Below are positions 43,018 through 52,529 of a stretch of 64,000 nucleotides of DNA, piece by piece. The translations under genes were made by a program, and so were the position numbers. How positions within the stretch are numbered: position 1 is the first letter of the stretch; each line of letters opens with the position of its first letter. This DNA is from an uncultured Alphaproteobacteria bacterium. Its GTDB lineage: Bacteria; Pseudomonadota; Alphaproteobacteria; HIMB59. The stretch is from positions 140,985 to 204,984 of the forward strand of contig CACKEA010000001.1 of NCBI GenBank assembly GCA_902599045.1, read 5' to 3'. Under the pieces are notes generated by a model. It did no database searches and was not told the origin of the DNA. It saw only the letters and a list, made by a program, of their open reading frames with translations.

Positions 43018-44370
43018 ATGCTAGAAAATATAACAAATAAAATAACCGGAATTTTTCAAGGTCTCTCAAATAAAGGAGCCATTACTGAAAAAGATTTAGA
43101 GTTAACTTTGCGTGAGGTGAGAGTAGCTCTATTAGAAGCAGATGTTTCTCTAAGAGTCTCTAAAGATTTAATTAAAAAAATTCAAGACAAAGCGCTTGGC
43201 CAAAAAGTAATTGAAAATGTTCAGCCAGGACAACAAATTATTAAAATTGTTAGCGATGAGCTTACAGAAATTCTTGGCACACAAAGCAGTGAACTAAATT
43301 TTAAAAATAAACCCTCAATCTTTTTAATGTGTGGTTTGCAGGGTGCAGGTAAAACGACATCGATTGCGAAGCTTGCCCATTACTGTCAAAATTCTCTCAA
43401 TAAATCTGTAGCACTAGTATCAACAGACTTAAGAAGACCCGCAGCGATTGAACAACTACGCATTTTATCTCAGAAAAATAATATTCAATTTATTGAACCA
43501 ATTAACCAAAACATAAAAGATATTGTCAATAATGCAATGGAACAAAGCAATAAACTTTTATCAGATATTCTTATAATCGACACCTCTGGTCGTATCAGTA
43601 CGGACGAGGAATTACTTTTAGAACTAAAAACTATTCACGATATCGCAAAACCACAAGAAAACTTACTTGTATTAGATTCTATGATGGGCCAGCAAGCTTT
43701 AAGTGTTGTAGAGTCTTTTAACTCCACAGCCCCTCTTACAGGATTTATCTTAACAAGACTGGATGCAGACCCAAGAGGAGGAGTTGCGCTCTCAGCAAAA
43801 TATCAAACAGGTTTGCCTATTCGTTTCTTTGGATCTGGTGAAAACATTGAAGATTTTGAAGTTTTCCACCCAGAAAGAATTGCTTCAAGAATACTTGGCA
43901 TGGGAGACGTTGTATCACTAGTTGAAAAGGCACAGAAAGACTTTGATGAAAAAGAAATGGAAAGTCTGCAGTCCCAGATGTTGAGTGGGAAATTTAATAT
44001 GAATGATCTTTTGAAACAATTTTCACAAATGAAAAAAATGGGAGGTATGTCTGGACTGATGTCACATATGCCAGGTGTAAGCAAAATTAAAAATATGATG
44101 GAAAGTGGAGATTTTGACGAAAAAGTTATTGATCATCAAATAGCAATTATTTGTTCAATGACTAAAGAAGAAAGAGTTGACCCCGACTTACTAAAAGCTT
44201 CAAGAAAAAGAAGAATAGCAACTGGGTCTGGAAGACAAGTACATGAAGTCAATAGGCTTCTCAAACAATTTGAGCAAACTAAAAAACTTATGAAACAAGC
44301 TCAAAAACCAGGTTTTGCAAATAAAATTAAAAGTTTATTAGGCGGAAACCAAATGCCAACGATTGATTAA
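43018..44370 (+). CDS. ffh: Signal recognition particle protein Ffh
   Basis: The SRP54 GTPase that binds signal peptides and 4.5S RNA. It has 450 residues: an N domain, then a G domain with P-loop GLQGAGKTTSIAKLA (residues ~107-121), DTSGRISTDEELL, LTRLDADPRGG and GSGENIEDFEVF. A Met-rich M domain follows (FSQMKKMGGMSGLMSHMPG, residues ~335-353) and a basic RNA-binding SGRQVHEVNRLLKQF. Length and order are standard. It opens the run ffh-rpsP-rimM-trmD-rplS. Confidence 0.98.
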   Translation: MLENITNKITGIFQGLSNKGAITEKDLELTLREVRVALLEADVSLRVSKDLIKKIQDKALGQKVIENVQPGQQIIKIVSDELTEILGTQSSELNFKNKPSIFLMCGLQGAGKTTSIAKLAHYCQNSLNKSVALVSTDLRRPAAIEQLRILSQKNNIQFIEPINQNIKDIVNNAMEQSNKLLSDILIIDTSGRISTDEELLLELKTIHDIAKPQENLLVLDSMMGQQALSVVESFNSTAPLTGFILTRLDADPRGGVALSAKYQTGLPIRFFGSGENIEDFEVFHPERIASRILGMGDVVSLVEKAQKDFDEKEMESLQSQMLSGKFNMNDLLKQFSQMKKMGGMSGLMSHMPGVSKIKNMMESGDFDEKVIDHQIAIICSMTKEERVDPDLLKASRKRRIATGSGRQVHEVNRLLKQFEQTKKLMKQAQKPGFANKIKSLLGGNQMPTID

Positions 44371-44388
44371 ATATAGAAGGGAGAGATC

Positions 44389-45000
44389 ATGGCGACTAAA
44401 ATAAGACTAGCAAGAGGGGGTTCAAAGAAAAGACCTTTTTACAGAATAGTGGTGGCTGATGAAAGAGCACCTAGAGATGGTAATTTCATTGAAAAAATAG
44501 GTAACTTTAATCCAATGGTGCCGAAGGACCACAAAGAAAGAGTTATGCTAAGCAAAGAAAGAGCTGAGCACTGGTTAAAAGTAGGAGCATTACCAACAGA
44601 AAGAGTTCAAAAAATTCTCTTTGAATTAGGAATGATGGAAGCCCCAAAAATAACTGAGAAGACGAAAAAACATTTACCAAAGGCAAAAGCTCAGGAAAGA
44701 GTTAAGTCTAAAGAGGAAGCGGCATTAAAAGCAGCTGAGGATGCAAAAGCTGCTGAAGAGGCGGCGAAAGTAGAAGCAGAAAAACCTGCTGAAGAGACAT
44801 CCACTGCAGATGAGCAACCTCCTGTTGAAGAAGCTGCAACTGAAAAACCAGCTGAACAAGAGGTAAAATCAGAAGAAACACCAGAGCCTGAGGAGAAGAA
44901 AGAAGAAGCCCCTGTAGTGGAAGAACCTAAAGCAGAGGAGGTTTCAACCGAGGCTGCTGAAGACAAAACTGACGATAATAAAGAGGAACCTAAAGAATAA
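44389..45000 (+). CDS. rpsP: 30S ribosomal protein S16 with long acidic C-terminal tail
   Basis: Residues 1-~85 are S16 ([47 protein letters not shown]). The remaining ~118 residues are low-complexity and rich in Glu, Ala, Lys, Pro and Thr, making 203 residues in all. S16 is normally 80-95, though alphaproteobacteria often add 30-70. The tail is mostly acidic and predicted disordered. A GAAGGGAGAG ribosome-binding site precedes the ATG. The same type of tail recurs on L19 four genes downstream. Confidence 0.96.
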   Translation: MATKIRLARGGSKKRPFYRIVVADERAPRDGNFIEKIGNFNPMVPKDHKERVMLSKERAEHWLKVGALPTERVQKILFELGMMEAPKITEKTKKHLPKAKAQERVKSKEEAALKAAEDAKAAEEAAKVEAEKPAEETSTADEQPPVEEAATEKPAEQEVKSEETPEPEEKKEEAPVVEEPKAEEVSTEAAEDKTDDNKEEPKE

Positions 45001-45007
45001 TTTTCTT

Positions 45008-45505
45008 GTGACTTCCTTTAACAAAAATTTCATACAAGTTGGCGTAATTGGCAGACCCAAAGGAACTAAGGGTCTGCTAAGGTTTCACAGTTTTTTAAAT
45101 GATGATCGTGATGTAAATCAGTTTAAAGAATTCTATTTAGACGACGAAAAAATTATTGAATTAAAACTCGTCTCTTTCGATAAAAAAAGCCCACTTATAA
45201 CAATCAATGAGATAAATAATAGGACGGATATTGAAAAGTTTGTTAATGAAAAAATTTTTTTAAAAAAAGAACAATTATCACCTGTAAAAGGTAATGAATA
45301 TTACTTTCATGATTTAGAGGGATTAGATGTAATGGACAATAAAGACCAGAAAGTAGGTGAAGTATCTTCAGTCGTGAATTTTGGAGCAGGAGACTTACTG
45401 GAAATATATTTTACTAAGAGCATGAAAAAAGAATTTTTTAGATTCACAGAACAAAATTTTCCTTTGGTAAACATCAAAGAAAAAAAAATAATAATTAAAA
45501 ATTAA
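45008..45505 (+). CDS. rimM: 16S rRNA processing/ribosome maturation factor RimM
   Basis: A 165-residue 30S assembly factor that binds S19. The N-terminal barrel begins VGVIGRPKGTKGLLRFHSF, and the PRC-barrel half starts at NEYYFHDLEGLDVMD and continues VGEVSSVVNFGAGDLLEI. The start is GTG at 45008, 7 bp after the rpsP stop, and the stop overlaps the trmD start by 1 bp. Its order between rpsP and trmD is the conserved bacterial one. Confidence 0.95.
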   Translation: MTSFNKNFIQVGVIGRPKGTKGLLRFHSFLNDDRDVNQFKEFYLDDEKIIELKLVSFDKKSPLITINEINNRTDIEKFVNEKIFLKKEQLSPVKGNEYYFHDLEGLDVMDNKDQKVGEVSSVVNFGAGDLLEIYFTKSMKKEFFRFTEQNFPLVNIKEKKIIIKN

Positions 45506-46230
45506 TGATCACATTTAATATCCTCACTTTATTCCCAGAGGCTTTCCCTGGTATTTTACAACATGGTTTGCTAGGCAAGGCTCTTTTAAAAAATCATTTT
45601 AAAATCAATACTATCAACATAAGAGACTATAGTGACCTGTCTGCTAACTCTGTAGATGATAAACCATTTAGCGGCGGCGCAGGGATGATTTTAAGACCAG
45701 ATATAATTTCTAAAGCTATTGAGGCAAACTTTAATAAGGACGAGCTAGATACCTTTACAAAAATTTGTTTTTCTGCCAAAGGCAAAAATTTATCTCAAAA
45801 CGATTTAATTCAAAATAAGTCAAATCAAAATTTTATTTTATTAAATGGTAGATATGAGGGAATTGACCAAAGAGTGATAGACTATTATGAATTCCAAGAG
45901 ATCTCAGTGAGTGATGTCATTTTAAATGGAGGGGAAGTGGCATCGTTATTGTTTATTGAGGCATTTATGAGATTACAACCTGGTGTCTTAGGTAACGAAG
46001 ATACTCACTCTAATGAGTCTTTTCAAAATGAACTAGTTGAACACGATCAATATACAAGACCAAACCCATGGGTAGCTCCTGACCATACAGACATAGAAGT
46101 CCCAACTGTTCTTTTAAGTGGTAATCATGCGGATATAGATTTATGGAAACACCAGAATTCAAAGGAAAATACTGAAAAAAACAGGCCAGATTTATTTAAA
46201 AAGTATTTAAAAAAAAACAAAAATGAGTAG
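45505..46230 (+). CDS. trmD: tRNA (guanine37-N1)-methyltransferase TrmD
   Basis: A SPOUT-class methyltransferase that makes m1G37 and prevents +1 frameshifts. It is 241 residues, with FNILTLFPEAFPGILQHGLLG at the start (interrupted only by normal variation), DDKPFSGGAGMILRPD, LLNGRYEGIDQRVIDY, EISVSDVILNGGEVASL (the trefoil-knot SAM site) and RPGVLG-like LQPGVLGNEDTHSNESF. It overlaps rimM by 1 bp and is followed by a structured leader before rplS. Confidence 0.97.
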   Translation: MITFNILTLFPEAFPGILQHGLLGKALLKNHFKINTINIRDYSDLSANSVDDKPFSGGAGMILRPDIISKAIEANFNKDELDTFTKICFSAKGKNLSQNDLIQNKSNQNFILLNGRYEGIDQRVIDYYEFQEISVSDVILNGGEVASLLFIEAFMRLQPGVLGNEDTHSNESFQNELVEHDQYTRPNPWVAPDHTDIEVPTVLLSGNHADIDLWKHQNSKENTEKNRPDLFKKYLKKNKNE

Positions 46231-46238
46231 AATATGGC

Positions 46239-46275
46239 GCTCTAATACCACCCACAAATTAGTATTGGATGGAGC
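46239..46275 (+). promoter_or_regulatory. Stem-loop leader overlapping the rplS ribosome-binding site
   Basis: CTAATAC (46242-46248) pairs with GTATTGG (46262-46268). An outer GCTC (46239-46242) can instead pair with GAGC (46272-46275), part of the GGAG ribosome-binding site of rplS. Such pairing would hide the site. This could be an L19 autoregulatory leader; the structure is by eye only. Confidence 0.4.
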
Positions 46276-46280
46276 ACACA

Positions 46281-46880
46281 ATGAATGAAATAATTAAAAA
46301 TTACGAACAATCACAAATACAGCAAATTTTAAAAAGCTCAAAAGTTTCAGATTTCGCACCCGGTGACACAGTAAAAGTTAATGTAAAAATTAAAGAGGGA
46401 AACAAAGAAAGAGTTCAGGCATTCCAAGGCGTATGTATCGGTAAAAAAAATAATGGCCTTAACACATCTTTCACTGTTAGAAAAATTTCTAGTGGTGAGG
46501 GCGTAGAAAGAGTTTTTCCACTTTACAGTAACGTTATTGACTCAATTGAACGTATCAAAGTTGGAGATGTTAGAAGAGCAAAATTATATTACCTCAGAGG
46601 CCTATCTGGTAAAAAAGCAAGAATAGCTGAGAGAACAGATGGTCGAGCATATGATGATAAACAATATGTATCCTCAATAGAAGACGTTAAAGAAGTTACA
46701 GAGGAACAAATTGAAGAAAAAAAATCTGATACTCCCGTAACTGAAGAGGCACCTGTAGAAGCTGCTAAAGAAACCAAAACAGAGGTAGCATCTCCTCAAG
46801 AAGACTCTAAGCATAAAGAGGAGCCAAAAGAAGAGATACCTGCTGAAAAAAAAGCAGAAGAGGCTGAAACTAAAAGCTAA
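46281..46880 (+). CDS. rplS: 50S ribosomal protein L19 with long acidic C-terminal tail
   Basis: Residues 1-~115 are L19 ([42 protein letters not shown]-like [34 protein letters not shown]). About 85 further residues are Glu/Pro/Ala/Lys/Thr-rich and end EEAETKS. Usual L19 is 110-125 residues. I place the start at the ATG at 46281, because the in-frame ATG at 46269 lies inside the GGATGGAG ribosome-binding region. leuC begins 13 bp downstream. Confidence 0.96.
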   Translation: MNEIIKNYEQSQIQQILKSSKVSDFAPGDTVKVNVKIKEGNKERVQAFQGVCIGKKNNGLNTSFTVRKISSGEGVERVFPLYSNVIDSIERIKVGDVRRAKLYYLRGLSGKKARIAERTDGRAYDDKQYVSSIEDVKEVTEEQIEEKKSDTPVTEEAPVEAAKETKTEVASPQEDSKHKEEPKEEIPAEKKAEEAETKS

Positions 46881-46893
46881 TTTAAGTAGTATC

Positions 46894-48303
46894 TTGAGCA
46901 ACCAAGGCCCAAAAACACTTTTTGATAAAATTTGGTCTGAGCATCTCGTCGGTCAAAGAGAAGATGGAACAAGTCTTTTATATATTGATCGTCATTTAGT
47001 CCATGAAGTAACCAGTCCCCAAGCCTTTGAAGGATTAAAAATCTCTAATCGTCCTGTACATCGACCAGAAGCGACCATAGCTGTTGCAGACCATAATGTT
47101 CCCACAATAAATAGACAAAATATTGAGGATCCACAAAGTAAAATACAAGTTGAAACTTTAGCAAAAAATACCAAAGAACATGGAATTCAATATTTTGATT
47201 TAATGGATCAAAGACAGGGTATTGTTCATATTATTGGACCAGAGCAAGGGATTACCCAACCTGGAATGACAATAGTCTGTGGGGATAGCCACACCTCTAC
47301 CCATGGAGCATTTGGGGCACTCGCTTTTGGTATTGGCACAAGTGAAGTAGAACACGTATTAGCTACACAAACAATAGTTCAAAACCCCGCAAAAAATATG
47401 AGAATATCAGTAAATGGGGACCTTCCTTTTGGCGTCAATTCGAAGGATTTAATCCTATTTATAATTGGAAAGATTGGAACAGCGGGTGGAACTGGACATG
47501 TAATCGAGTATGCCGGATCCTCTATTATGGGACTCTCTATGGAGGGAAGAATGACCATATGTAATATGAGTATTGAAGCCGGAGCACGTGCTGGTCTAAT
47601 CAGCCCTGATCAAACAACTTTCAACTATATTCAAGGAAGACCTTATGCACCAAGTGCTGATCATTGGGATCAAGCATTGGAATACTGGTCGTCTCTCCCA
47701 TCAGATAATGATGCTAACTATGATCATGAAATTGTTATTGATAGCTCCGAGATTGACCCAATGGTGACGTGGGGCACTAGTCCTGAAGATGTTGTATCTG
47801 TAAAAGGATTCGTACCAAACCCAAGTAGTGCTCAAACAGAAAATAAAAAGAAAAGTATTGAGAGATCCCTTGAATACATGGGCCTTAAACCTGGAACTAA
47901 AATAACAGACATAAAATTAGATAAAATATTTATTGGTTCTTGCACCAATGGTCGAATTGAAGATCTAAGAAAAGTTGCTTCTATTGTTAAGGATAAAAAG
48001 ATCGCTTCACATGTTCAAGCTATGATAGTCCCAGGATCAGGCTTGGTTAAAAAACAAGCAGAAGAAGAGGGAATAGATATAATTTTAAAAGATGCTGGTT
48101 TTGAGTGGAGAGAGGCTGGATGCTCTATGTGTCTTGGCATGAATCCTGATCAATTAAAACCTGGCGAAAGATGTGCCTCAACTTCTAATAGAAATTTTGA
48201 AGGTCGACAAGGTCGAGGTGGAAGAACTCATTTAATGAGCCCAGAACTTGCGGCAGCTTCCGCTATTACTGGGAACATTTCAGATATAAGAGATTTCACT
48301 TAA
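46894..48303 (+). CDS. leuC: 3-isopropylmalate dehydratase large subunit
   Basis: The aconitase-family large subunit of leucine synthesis, 469 residues. Family motifs are [48 protein letters not shown] and the [4Fe-4S] cysteines in [14 protein letters not shown] and [12 protein letters not shown]. The [14 protein letters not shown] stretch near the C-terminus is also typical. The start codon appears to be TTG at 46894. leuD begins 1 bp after its stop. Confidence 0.98.
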   Translation: MSNQGPKTLFDKIWSEHLVGQREDGTSLLYIDRHLVHEVTSPQAFEGLKISNRPVHRPEATIAVADHNVPTINRQNIEDPQSKIQVETLAKNTKEHGIQYFDLMDQRQGIVHIIGPEQGITQPGMTIVCGDSHTSTHGAFGALAFGIGTSEVEHVLATQTIVQNPAKNMRISVNGDLPFGVNSKDLILFIIGKIGTAGGTGHVIEYAGSSIMGLSMEGRMTICNMSIEAGARAGLISPDQTTFNYIQGRPYAPSADHWDQALEYWSSLPSDNDANYDHEIVIDSSEIDPMVTWGTSPEDVVSVKGFVPNPSSAQTENKKKSIERSLEYMGLKPGTKITDIKLDKIFIGSCTNGRIEDLRKVASIVKDKKIASHVQAMIVPGSGLVKKQAEEEGIDIILKDAGFEWREAGCSMCLGMNPDQLKPGERCASTSNRNFEGRQGRGGRTHLMSPELAAASAITGNISDIRDFT

Positions 48304-48304
48304 G

Positions 48305-48913
48305 ATGGATAAGTTTAATTCTTTAAAAGGGATCGCAGCCCCTTTACCAATCGTAAATATTGATACAGATATGATCATCCCAAAGCAATTTCTTAAGACT
48401 ATAAAAAGAACTGGCCTTGGAGTTAGCTTATTTTATGAGATGAGATATGATAATGATGGAAATCTAATTAAGGATTTCGTATTAAACACATCGCCTTTTG
48501 ATCAATCTAAAATATTAGTAGCCGGAGATAATTTTGGATGTGGCTCTAGTCGAGAACACGCCCCTTGGTCTCTTAAAGACTTTGGAATTAAGTGTGTAAT
48601 TTCAACAAGTTTTGCTGATATTTTTTATAATAATTGCTTTCAAAATGGAATTTTACCGATTGTTGTCAGTCCTGGCCAACTTGATCAATTAATGATGGCA
48701 GCTACAAATCAAATAGAGTTCAGCATCGATCTTCCAGAGCAAACTGTTAAAGCGGGCAATCATTCAATTAATTTTGAAATTGAAGAATATAGAAAAGATA
48801 GACTTTTGCAGGGATTAGATGACATAGGAATTACTCTTGGATACCAAGACAAAATTAGCGCCTATGAAGAAGACAAAAAAAATAAAAAACCTTGGTTATT
48901 TAAGGACAATTAA
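48305..48913 (+). CDS. leuD: 3-isopropylmalate dehydratase small subunit
   Basis: The swivel-domain partner of LeuC, 202 residues. It shows the [16 protein letters not shown] loop, [23 protein letters not shown] (substrate binding) and [15 protein letters not shown]. The length matches the bacterial two-subunit enzyme. It is packed between leuC (1-bp gap) and leuB (no gap), so the three leucine genes are a single transcription unit downstream of rplS. Confidence 0.98.
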   Translation: MDKFNSLKGIAAPLPIVNIDTDMIIPKQFLKTIKRTGLGVSLFYEMRYDNDGNLIKDFVLNTSPFDQSKILVAGDNFGCGSSREHAPWSLKDFGIKCVISTSFADIFYNNCFQNGILPIVVSPGQLDQLMMAATNQIEFSIDLPEQTVKAGNHSINFEIEEYRKDRLLQGLDDIGITLGYQDKISAYEEDKKNKKPWLFKDN

Positions 48914-49996
48914 ATGAGCTCTAAAATTTTAGTTTTACCTGGTGACGGGATAGGCGTGGAAGTTGCAGATCAAACAATCCGAGTTATTGAAAAATTAAAC
49001 GAACAAGGTCTTGATGCTATTTATGAAAAAGATTTAGTTGGAGGGGCCTCTTATGATGTCAACGGTGAACCTTTAACAGAGGCTGTCTTAGAGAAAGCAA
49101 AAAACTCTGATGCTATCTTATTGGGAGCAGTTGGTGGATCTAAGTGGGATGATGTAGAAAGATCAAAGAGACCTGAAGCCGGACTATTAGGTTTAAGGAA
49201 AGAGTTAGAACTTTTTGCAAATTTGAGACCTGCCCTTGTTTTTGATGCACTTGTTGATGCTTCAACTTTAAAAAATGATGTAGTTAATAATTTAGATATA
49301 ATGATAGTAAGAGAATTAACTGGGGGTGTATATTTCGGTCAACCTCGAGGTATTGAGGATACATCAAATGGTAAAAAAGCGATCGACACACAAGTTTACC
49401 ATGACTACGAAATTGATAGAATTGCCAGAGTCGCCTTTGATTTAGCTAGTAAAAGAAATAATAAAGTTACTTCCGTTGAAAAGGCTAATGTTATGGAAAC
49501 AGGTGTTCTTTGGAGAGAGGTTGTTAAAGAGACTCATAAAGACTTTTCTGATATTACCCTAGAAAATATGTTAGCCGATAACTGTGCCATGCAGTTAGTT
49601 AGAAACCCAAAACAATTTGATGTAATAGTTACAGATAACCTTTTTGGTGATCTTCTTAGTGACTGTGCTGCCATGTTAACTGGGTCACTGGGAATGTTAC
49701 CATCAGCATCATTGGGTGCAGAAAAAAATGGAAAAAGACATGGTCTTTTTGAACCCGTTCATGGAAGTGCTCCAGATATTGCTGGCCAAGATAAAGCAAA
49801 TCCTATTGCTACTATTTTAAGTTTATCAATGATGTTGAAATATAACCTTAATAAACCTGATTTATCTAATAAAGTAGAAAATGCTGTTCAACAAATCCTC
49901 TCTGAGGGTTATAGAACAGGAGATATTTACACAGATGAAAACCAAACACTTGTTTCTTGCTCTAAAATGGGTGATTTAATTATAGAAAGAATTTAA
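48914..49996 (+). CDS. leuB: 3-isopropylmalate dehydrogenase
   Basis: The NAD-dependent oxidative decarboxylation of 3-isopropylmalate, 360 residues. Motifs are LPGDGIGVEV at the start, LGAVGGSKWDDV, LRKELELFANLRPA, VRELTGGVYFGQPRG, the Lys-containing SVEKANVMETGVLWR, NLFGDLLSDCAAMLTGSLG and EPVHGSAPDIAGQDKANPIA. It starts directly after leuD and is followed by asd 1 bp later, the usual alphaproteobacterial leuCDB-asd order. Confidence 0.98.
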   Translation: MSSKILVLPGDGIGVEVADQTIRVIEKLNEQGLDAIYEKDLVGGASYDVNGEPLTEAVLEKAKNSDAILLGAVGGSKWDDVERSKRPEAGLLGLRKELELFANLRPALVFDALVDASTLKNDVVNNLDIMIVRELTGGVYFGQPRGIEDTSNGKKAIDTQVYHDYEIDRIARVAFDLASKRNNKVTSVEKANVMETGVLWREVVKETHKDFSDITLENMLADNCAMQLVRNPKQFDVIVTDNLFGDLLSDCAAMLTGSLGMLPSASLGAEKNGKRHGLFEPVHGSAPDIAGQDKANPIATILSLSMMLKYNLNKPDLSNKVENAVQQILSEGYRTGDIYTDENQTLVSCSKMGDLIIERI

Positions 49997-49997
49997 C

Positions 49998-51029
49998 TTG
50001 GCTTCTTCAAAAAAACCTAAAATTGCTGTTGTCGGAGCGACTGGAAATGTTGGAAGAGAGGTTTTAGATATAATCGATGAAAAAGAAATTCAATACTCTG
50101 ATTTAATCGCTTTAGCTTCATCCCGCTCTAAAGGAAGTACAATTGATTATGGAGAAAACAAGTCGGTAGTAGTTGCTGATTTAGCTGAATATGATTTTTC
50201 AGATACTGACATAGCTATTTTTTCTCCTGGAGCAAAAGTATCTAGTGAGTTTGCTCCTAAGGCAGCTAAACAAGGATGTATAGTCATCGATAATACCTCG
50301 CACTTTCGAACAGACCCAGATGTCCCATTAGTGGTTGCTGAAGTCAACCCAGAGGCCTTAAAAGATTTTAGAAAAAAAAATATTATTGCTAATCCAAACT
50401 GCTCAACCATGGGGATGCTAGTTGCAATTAAACCTTTACACGATCAATTTAATGTAAAAAGAATTGTTGTTTCAACTTACCAATCAGTTTCAGGAGCCGG
50501 CAAGGAAGCTGCAGATGAATTATTTAATCAAACAAAATCAATCTATGCAAATGAAGCAGTCGTTAAAGAGAAATTTACTAAACAAATTGCTTTTAATGTT
50601 ATCCCGCACATTGATGTTTTCTTAGAGGATGGACAAACTAAAGAAGAGTGGAAAATGTTCAATGAAACAAAAAAAATACTTGATCAAAACATTGAATTAA
50701 CAGCAACCTGTGTTCGGGTTCCAGTTTTTATTTCTCATTCTTTAGCAGTCAATGTTGAATTTAATAAACCGTATGATGAGGACCAAGTAAGGGAAATTTT
50801 TAAAAAATCACCAGGTTTAAAAATGATTGATTATCGCGCTGATGAAGGATACGTCACCCCTATTGAGTCTGCAGGCTTAGATCCAGTGTATATTAGTAGA
50901 ATTCGAAGAGATCCTACTATTCCAAATGGTTTAAACTTCTGGTGTGTCTCTGATAATTTAAGAAAAGGTGCTGCTCTAAATACTGTACAAATAGCAGAAA
51001 TACTTATTAAAGATTATTTAAGTTCTTAG
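49998..51029 (+). CDS. asd: Aspartate-semialdehyde dehydrogenase
   Basis: Reduces aspartyl phosphate to the semialdehyde for lysine, methionine and threonine. It is 343 residues with NADP-loop VVGATGNVGREVLD, the active-site Cys135 in ANPNCSTMGML, QSVSGAGKEAADEL and the His in FISHSLAVNVEF. The likely start is TTG at 49998. The 3' end overlaps the convergent pyridoxal kinase gene by 23 bp. Confidence 0.98.
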   Translation: MASSKKPKIAVVGATGNVGREVLDIIDEKEIQYSDLIALASSRSKGSTIDYGENKSVVVADLAEYDFSDTDIAIFSPGAKVSSEFAPKAAKQGCIVIDNTSHFRTDPDVPLVVAEVNPEALKDFRKKNIIANPNCSTMGMLVAIKPLHDQFNVKRIVVSTYQSVSGAGKEAADELFNQTKSIYANEAVVKEKFTKQIAFNVIPHIDVFLEDGQTKEEWKMFNETKKILDQNIELTATCVRVPVFISHSLAVNVEFNKPYDEDQVREIFKKSPGLKMIDYRADEGYVTPIESAGLDPVYISRIRRDPTIPNGLNFWCVSDNLRKGAALNTVQIAEILIKDYLSS

Positions 51030-51807
51030 CTCTAAATTTTATTCTCTTAATTTTTGCATAAGCTTTTTTTTCAAGCAAGATACTATAGATATCATTTGTA
51101 ACATTTTCCAAAATCTCCCTAGTTGTATTTTTTTTGGAGATATAATGCGCATACAAAGCAGTAGACTGATCGCCTGCTCCATGAAATCGTTCTTTAAAAT
51201 TTATATAAGGTGTTTCAATTATAAAAATATCTTTTTTGTTACATAGTATATTTATTAATTTTTTATTTTTTGGCACGCTCCTAATTAATACTTGGCTATT
51301 AAATTTCTTAGTGAAAGATTTAAGGTCAGCTATAATATCCCCTAGGTTATAATTATTTACATCTTTATTATTTAAGTAAGACCACTCAAAGAAATTTGCT
51401 GAGATATATTTGACTTTTGTCATTATTTTTTTAAAAAAATTAGCAACATCTTTTTCTACATAAAGCCCTATTCCAATATCTCCCATGACAGGGTCTAATA
51501 TAACTCTATTTTGTATTTTAATTATTTTACTGATTAATTTTGAAACTTTTAAATTGGGTGTGTAGCCGACAATCGTCAAATCATTTAAACTTAATTTATA
51601 TGTTTGCTTTACCTTATTAAAAATTATCCATGGATTTAAATTATTATCACTAATTTGAAGTGTATTTTTAACACCTTTATGAGAGGTTAAAATCACAGTG
51701 GGTATTTCATAAAATTTGTAACCCCTACTACTTAAAATTGAGCGAGCTGCATGATTTCCAACTTTGTCATTTAAGACTGTCGACTGAACACTGACTATAT
51801 TCTTCAT
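51007..51807 (-). CDS. pdxY: Pyridoxal kinase (PdxY/PdxK-like)
   Basis: A 266-residue ribokinase-fold kinase that phosphorylates B6 vitamers. It starts VSVQSTVLNDKVGNHAARSIL (the VQSHVxxGxVGN pattern of PdxY), has VILDPVMGDIGIGLYV, and ends with the anion-hole motif FHGAGDQSTALYAHY; the family more often has GTGD, and GAGD also occurs. The usual GY in TPTVxLSNHPG reads IPTVILTSHKG. It overlaps asd and faces sodB across 90 bp. Confidence 0.88.
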   Translation of the reverse strand: MKNIVSVQSTVLNDKVGNHAARSILSSRGYKFYEIPTVILTSHKGVKNTLQISDNNLNPWIIFNKVKQTYKLSLNDLTIVGYTPNLKVSKLISKIIKIQNRVILDPVMGDIGIGLYVEKDVANFFKKIMTKVKYISANFFEWSYLNNKDVNNYNLGDIIADLKSFTKKFNSQVLIRSVPKNKKLINILCNKKDIFIIETPYINFKERFHGAGDQSTALYAHYISKKNTTREILENVTNDIYSILLEKKAYAKIKRIKFRAKNLNNL

Positions 51808-51897
51808 GTTTTATGTTGTTACTTCTTCAATGGTTGTCATTGGATCAACAATAATATAAAAAATACGCATTAAGAATTTTAATTAAAGGAAATAAAT

Positions 51898-52491
51898 ATG
51901 ACTTTTGAATTACCCAGCTTACCTTATGCAAGTGATGCTTTAGCTCCATATATGTCATCAGAAACTCTTGATTTTCATCATGGCAAACATCATCAAACAT
52001 ATGTAACAAATTTAAATAATCTTGTGAAAGATACTGATATGCAAGACTCTTCTCTTGAAGAAATAGTTGTAAAATCAAGTAAAGATCCATCTATGGCAGG
52101 AATTTTTAATAATGCAGGCCAACATTGGAATCACATTTTATTTTGGCAATGCATGAAACCTAATGGCGGTGGCTCAATGCCATCCGAATTAGAAAGCAGA
52201 ATTACATCTGACTTAGGCGGAATTGACCAATTCAAAGAGGCATTTATCCAAGCTGGAATTACACAATTTGGTTCTGGATGGGCTTGGCTTGCTATTGATA
52301 ATGGCAAATTGGTTGTCACCAAATCACCTAATGCTTCTAACCCCTTGGTTGATGGGATGAAGCCAATCCTAGGCTGTGATGTATGGGAACACTCTTATTA
52401 TATAGATTACAGAAACAAACGACCTGATTACTTAAAAGCTTTCTTAGATAGCATGGTAAACTGGGAATTTGTTGCTTCCCAATTAGATTAA
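51898..52491 (+). CDS. sodB: Superoxide dismutase (Fe/Mn family)
   Basis: A 197-residue dismutase. The metal ligands can be placed at His27 (DFHHGKHHQTYV), His79 (GQHWNHILFW), Asp161 and His165 (DVWEHSYYIDYRN). Gln in the AGQHWNH stretch is the position usually seen in the iron enzyme, so an iron or cambialistic protein is likely. There is no signal peptide, so it is cytoplasmic. An AAAGGA ribosome-binding site precedes the ATG. A terminator is shared with convergent hsp20. Confidence 0.97.
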   Translation: MTFELPSLPYASDALAPYMSSETLDFHHGKHHQTYVTNLNNLVKDTDMQDSSLEEIVVKSSKDPSMAGIFNNAGQHWNHILFWQCMKPNGGGSMPSELESRITSDLGGIDQFKEAFIQAGITQFGSGWAWLAIDNGKLVVTKSPNASNPLVDGMKPILGCDVWEHSYYIDYRNKRPDYLKAFLDSMVNWEFVASQLD

Positions 52492-52497
52492 ATTTAA

Positions 52498-52527
52498 GGG
52501 CTGCTTGTAAAAAGCAGCCCAAATTTT
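52498..52527. terminator. Shared terminator between sodB and hsp20
   Basis: GGGCTGCTT (52498-52506) and AAGCAGCCC (52512-52520) form a perfect 9-bp stem with a five-base loop. The rightward side is followed by AAATTTT, a weak T-run. The convergent genes end 6 and 9 bp away, so it probably serves both directions. Confidence 0.8.
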
Positions 52528-52529
52528 AC

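Noticed and set aside
44691..44966. Ser/Ala/Val-rich open frame opposite the S16 tail
   Set aside because: Antisense shadow of the Glu/Ala-rich tail, with no ribosome-binding site or family match.
46589..46901. Two open frames opposite the L19 tail
   Set aside because: Same cause: low-complexity GAA/GCA codons leave the other strand free of stops.
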